A stretch of 63,604 bases of DNA from Acidimicrobiales bacterium (GTDB lineage Bacteria; Actinomycetota; Acidimicrobiia; Acidimicrobiales; Aldehydirespiratoraceae): positions 1 through 63,604 of the forward strand of contig JAJCXX010000058.1 in NCBI GenBank assembly GCA_029263195.1, given 5' to 3'. Position numbers and translations under genes: made by a program. The notes beneath the pieces are model-generated. The model made no database searches, had not been told where the DNA came from, and was given only the letters and a program-made list of their open reading frames with translations. How positions within the stretch are numbered: the first letter of the stretch is position 1; each line of letters begins with the position of its first letter. Positions 61,396 through 63,604 of this stretch are shown here, one piece after another.

Positions 61396-61769
61396 GCTGC
61401 GGTTGGGGTCGGGATCGCTCAGAGTCTTGGTCCGCCTCGAGAATCAGTTGATGTGCACCGGAGAGACATCATTGTTCCAGCCCGATGCCATGGTCGAAGC
61501 GATGCCGTCGAACTGGTGCTCAACCACACAACGAATTCGACGACACAGAGCTCTCAGCGTCAAGCTCGGTGACAAGCACCTCGAGCTTGTCTTCACCGAC
61601 AGCCACTCGCCAACAAAGAATCCCGCGACTATCTCGCTCGACCGTACACATACACAACAGCGACACAGGGCGGCGACCCCGAACCAGAACAGATCCAAGT
61701 GTCGCGGGATGCCTGGGAGCGAGGTTTCTGAAGCGGCTCTTGCTCTCATTCGCTGACGCCTCATTCAGC

Positions 61770-62168
61770 CTAGTCAGACGTCGGGACCGCTTTGCCGGTG
61801 GCCCAGTCGATCACCAGACGATCGCCGATCGGCTCACTCAACCTCACAAGAACGCCGCCAGCACAATCTTCCGTCCTCTCGCCGCCGCTGATCTCAGCCG
61901 ACACCACAATCATCGCATCGGACTCCATCGCTGACGCTCGTATTTCACCGGTGTGACACTGCACACTGAGCGCGTGCTTGAGATCTTCGCCAACCTCGCT
62001 AATCCTTGAGACTGGAGTGGAGTTCCAGGTTCCTTCCAACTCCCACCAGAACAATCCCCCAACCGCGGACATGAAGAGCGCGATCACGGCGACACCGGCG
62101 ACGGTGAGACTTCGACCGAGGCCCCATCGCTCGGTCGCCGACTCCTGCACGCCAAGCTGGACAGCCAT
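61770..62168 (-). CDS. Small single-pass membrane protein
   Basis: 132 residues with one membrane helix (LTVAGVAVIALFMSAVGGLFWW) and an external tail of ~80 residues containing two Cys. Family not recognised. The 370 bp before it (61396-61769) hold no gene I can support; frames there have poor codon bias. Confidence 0.5.
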   Translation of the reverse strand: MAVQLGVQESATERWGLGRSLTVAGVAVIALFMSAVGGLFWWELEGTWNSTPVSRISEVGEDLKHALSVQCHTGEIRASAMESDAMIVVSAEISGGERTEDCAGGVLVRLSEPIGDRLVIDWATGKAVPTSD

Positions 62169-62248
62169 GGGGCCACCGTAGTACCGCGACCCAGACCGAC
62201 GCCGTCAGGAGGGGGACCGTGCCGTGATCGAAGTGGTCCAGGGATCGC

Positions 62249-63604
62249 CTAATAGGCCGTCGTTCGAAGGACCGGCTGGAAGAGCGACGTGCGTTTGGCG
62301 CAGGCGGCCTCGGCGCGGCACGTCTCGCAGGTGGGTTCGGTGGCTTCCACACACGTCGATCTGGCGTTGGTGAAGAAGAACCCGTCGACAGCGGCTTGGC
62401 TCAGCCCGGAGTGTTCGACGAGGAGGTTGATGGCATCGAACGCAGCCTTGCGAATGAGGTCTTCCTCGAGCTCGTCGACCCATCTGCGGTTCTCGACACG
62501 GGCCTGTAGTTCGGGATCGAGGATGGTGACACAGCCGGTGCGGAGGCAACTGCGCATGAGGTGGTAGTCGACAATCGGGGTGACGACTTCGGGGTCGCGC
62601 AAGTCGATGAATCGTTCAGGGCGGTTGGCCAGAATGATGAGCAGGAGATTGGCCTTCTTGGCCATCGGGTCTTCCGCGTAGCCCGGTAGTCGGGTGAGCC
62701 GGTCGAGCAGGGCGCGGCCGGGCCGGTCCTGGCTCGTGATGTGGGTGAGGAGGTCGCTGAAACCGCCGTGTCCGGCTTCGATCAGGGCTTCGCCGTAGGC
62801 CTGCTGGAGCTGCCGGTGGGAGTCGAGTTGGGGGACCGGGCAGGTACCGTCATCGGCGGCACAGATGCGGTCGAACAGATCCAATTCGTTGGCGAGTCGC
62901 TGCGGTTCCAGGATGGTCGGATCCTCGGTGGCGGCGCGGGTGAAGGCCTGCCATATGAAATCCGACCCTTTGAAACGTTGACCGTTGCCGAGGGCGTACA
63001 TGGATTCGGTCCAGCCGTCGTCATCGGAGTACCAGAACCCATACTCATGGATGGTGGCCACGGCGAGGCAGTCCAACGCCCAGGGGATCCCTTCGTCGGG
63101 AAACGGGAAGCCACAGAAGTCGAGTGTCGAGGCGGTGGCCTTGTCGGCGAGCATTGTCGCCACTCGTCGAATCTGTTGCTCGTCGACGCGAACCCGTTGC
63201 TCGACTCTGGGACTGACGGCGTTGATGAGAGCCGAAGATCCGGGGCCGCTGAGGGCGCACGCCGCGGCGGCGTTTCCCGACTCGATCGGGTCCGCTCCCG
63301 TGATGACGCCGGCCAGGTAGCCGCCGGCAAATGCGTCGCCTGCCCCAGTCGGGTCGACCACCTCCACGACCGGGGGGTCGTAGCGAGTCGCCGTAGTGCC
63401 TTCGTGGATCGTGACCCCGTTGGATCCCTCGGTTACACACAACTGCTGTCGGGCCGCCGGCGCCACCTCTGCGGGGTAGAGGCTGTCGGACTCGGCTTGG
63501 TTCATGAAGAACAGCGAACACATTCCGATGAGCTCGAGGGTCACGTCGTGTTGATCGGCTACGTCGTCGAGGAACGCACCCGCCGAGAGCTGACCCTCGA
63601 ATCC
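62249..63604 (-). CDS. PfkB kinase fused to a Cys-rich HhH-like C-terminal domain (5' end off the window)
   Basis: The frame is open to the window edge; about 451 residues are seen. The N-terminal part is the end of a ribokinase/PfkB domain with the anion-hole motif DPTGAGDAFAGGYLAG. The following ~290 residues are a helical domain (LDFCGFPFPDEGIPWALDCLA, GFWYSDDDGW, GQRFKGSDFIWQAF, VDYHLMRSCLRTGC). Its layout reminds me of the queuosine-salvage (DUF2419) glycosylase fold, but with added cysteines. It ends in a C-x7-C-x2-C-x5-C cluster (CVEATEPTCETC, then CAKR) that could bind Fe-S. Probably nucleoside or sugar salvage; the substrate is unknown. Confidence 0.75.
   Translation of the reverse strand, partial: GFEGQLSAGAFLDDVADQHDVTLELIGMCSLFFMNQAESDSLYPAEVAPAARQQLCVTEGSNGVTIHEGTTATRYDPPVVEVVDPTGAGDAFAGGYLAGVITGADPIESGNAAAACALSGPGSSALINAVSPRVEQRVRVDEQQIRRVATMLADKATASTLDFCGFPFPDEGIPWALDCLAVATIHEYGFWYSDDDGWTESMYALGNGQRFKGSDFIWQAFTRAATEDPTILEPQRLANELDLFDRICAADDGTCPVPQLDSHRQLQQAYGEALIEAGHGGFSDLLTHITSQDRPGRALLDRLTRLPGYAEDPMAKKANLLLIILANRPERFIDLRDPEVVTPIVDYHLMRSCLRTGCVTILDPELQARVENRRWVDELEEDLIRKAAFDAINLLVEHSGLSQAAVDGFFFTNARSTCVEATEPTCETCRAEAACAKRTSLFQPVLRTTAY

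Overview
The window is high-GC DNA with frequent GTG starts, dense 1-4 bp stop/start overlaps (ATGA, GTGA), Thr/Ser-rich lipoprotein linkers, an MtrAB-LpqB-like two-component locus and an AbiEi/DUF559-type gene. This suggests an actinobacterium, perhaps of the Acidimicrobiia (Ilumatobacter-like, aquatic). That placement is inferred from gene style, not from a marker gene.

Left part (1-20 kb). It holds a decayed universal-stress gene, a KhtT/KhtU-type K+/H+ antiporter pair, a response regulator-histidine kinase-GerMN lipoprotein operon, an IS6-type transposase remnant, and a ribbon-helix-helix protein divergent from Lon. Next come a large lipoprotein, a truncated tRNA(CAT) 3' half that looks like an attachment-site scar, and two TetR genes with clear palindromic operators. 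One TetR gene is divergent from an SDR/alpha-beta-hydrolase fusion, the other from a leaderless membrane operon. A metF fragment, an IS3 transposase scar, a Thr-rich secreted protein and a GH5 glycosidase lipoprotein complete this part.

Centre (19.4-57 kb). This is a very large inositol-type catabolic island. From a divergent promoter near 25.7 kb, with a perfect 16-bp LacI palindrome, a minus-strand operon runs left: LacI, PhyH dioxygenase, Gfo/Idh/MocA dehydrogenase, S1 peptidase, ROK protein, SDR, B3/B4 protein. An 18.6-kb plus-strand operon runs right: IolE-like, ABC importer, IolC, IolB, 2-hydroxyacid dehydrogenase, Gfo, IolD, SDR, Gfo, IolG, RmlD-like, second IolB, LacD-like aldolase, desaturase-Rieske fusion, PanB-like. 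Beyond it lie a second PhyH, an esterase lipoprotein and a corrinoid methyl-transfer triad (UroD-family methyltransferase, B12 protein, homocysteine methyltransferase). A second module follows: 2-hydroxyacid dehydrogenase, Gfo, SDR, second IolD, second IolE-like, SMP-30 lactonase, second LacI. Its operators (TCTACRCGYGTAGA) appear at two promoters. The core steps resemble myo-inositol breakdown: dehydrogenation, IolE dehydration, IolD ring opening, IolB isomerisation, IolC phosphorylation, aldolase. The duplicated enzymes and the oxygenase and C1-transfer genes suggest a modified, possibly methylated, inositol as substrate. iolA is not in the window.

Right part (57-63.6 kb). An AbiEi/DUF559 gene is bracketed by inverted copies of a ~52-bp repeat; two more direct copies bracket the corrinoid operon. 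It is followed by a lipoprotein, an ECF sigma factor with a membrane partner, a small membrane protein, and a PfkB kinase fused to a Cys-rich C-terminal domain, cut by the window edge.
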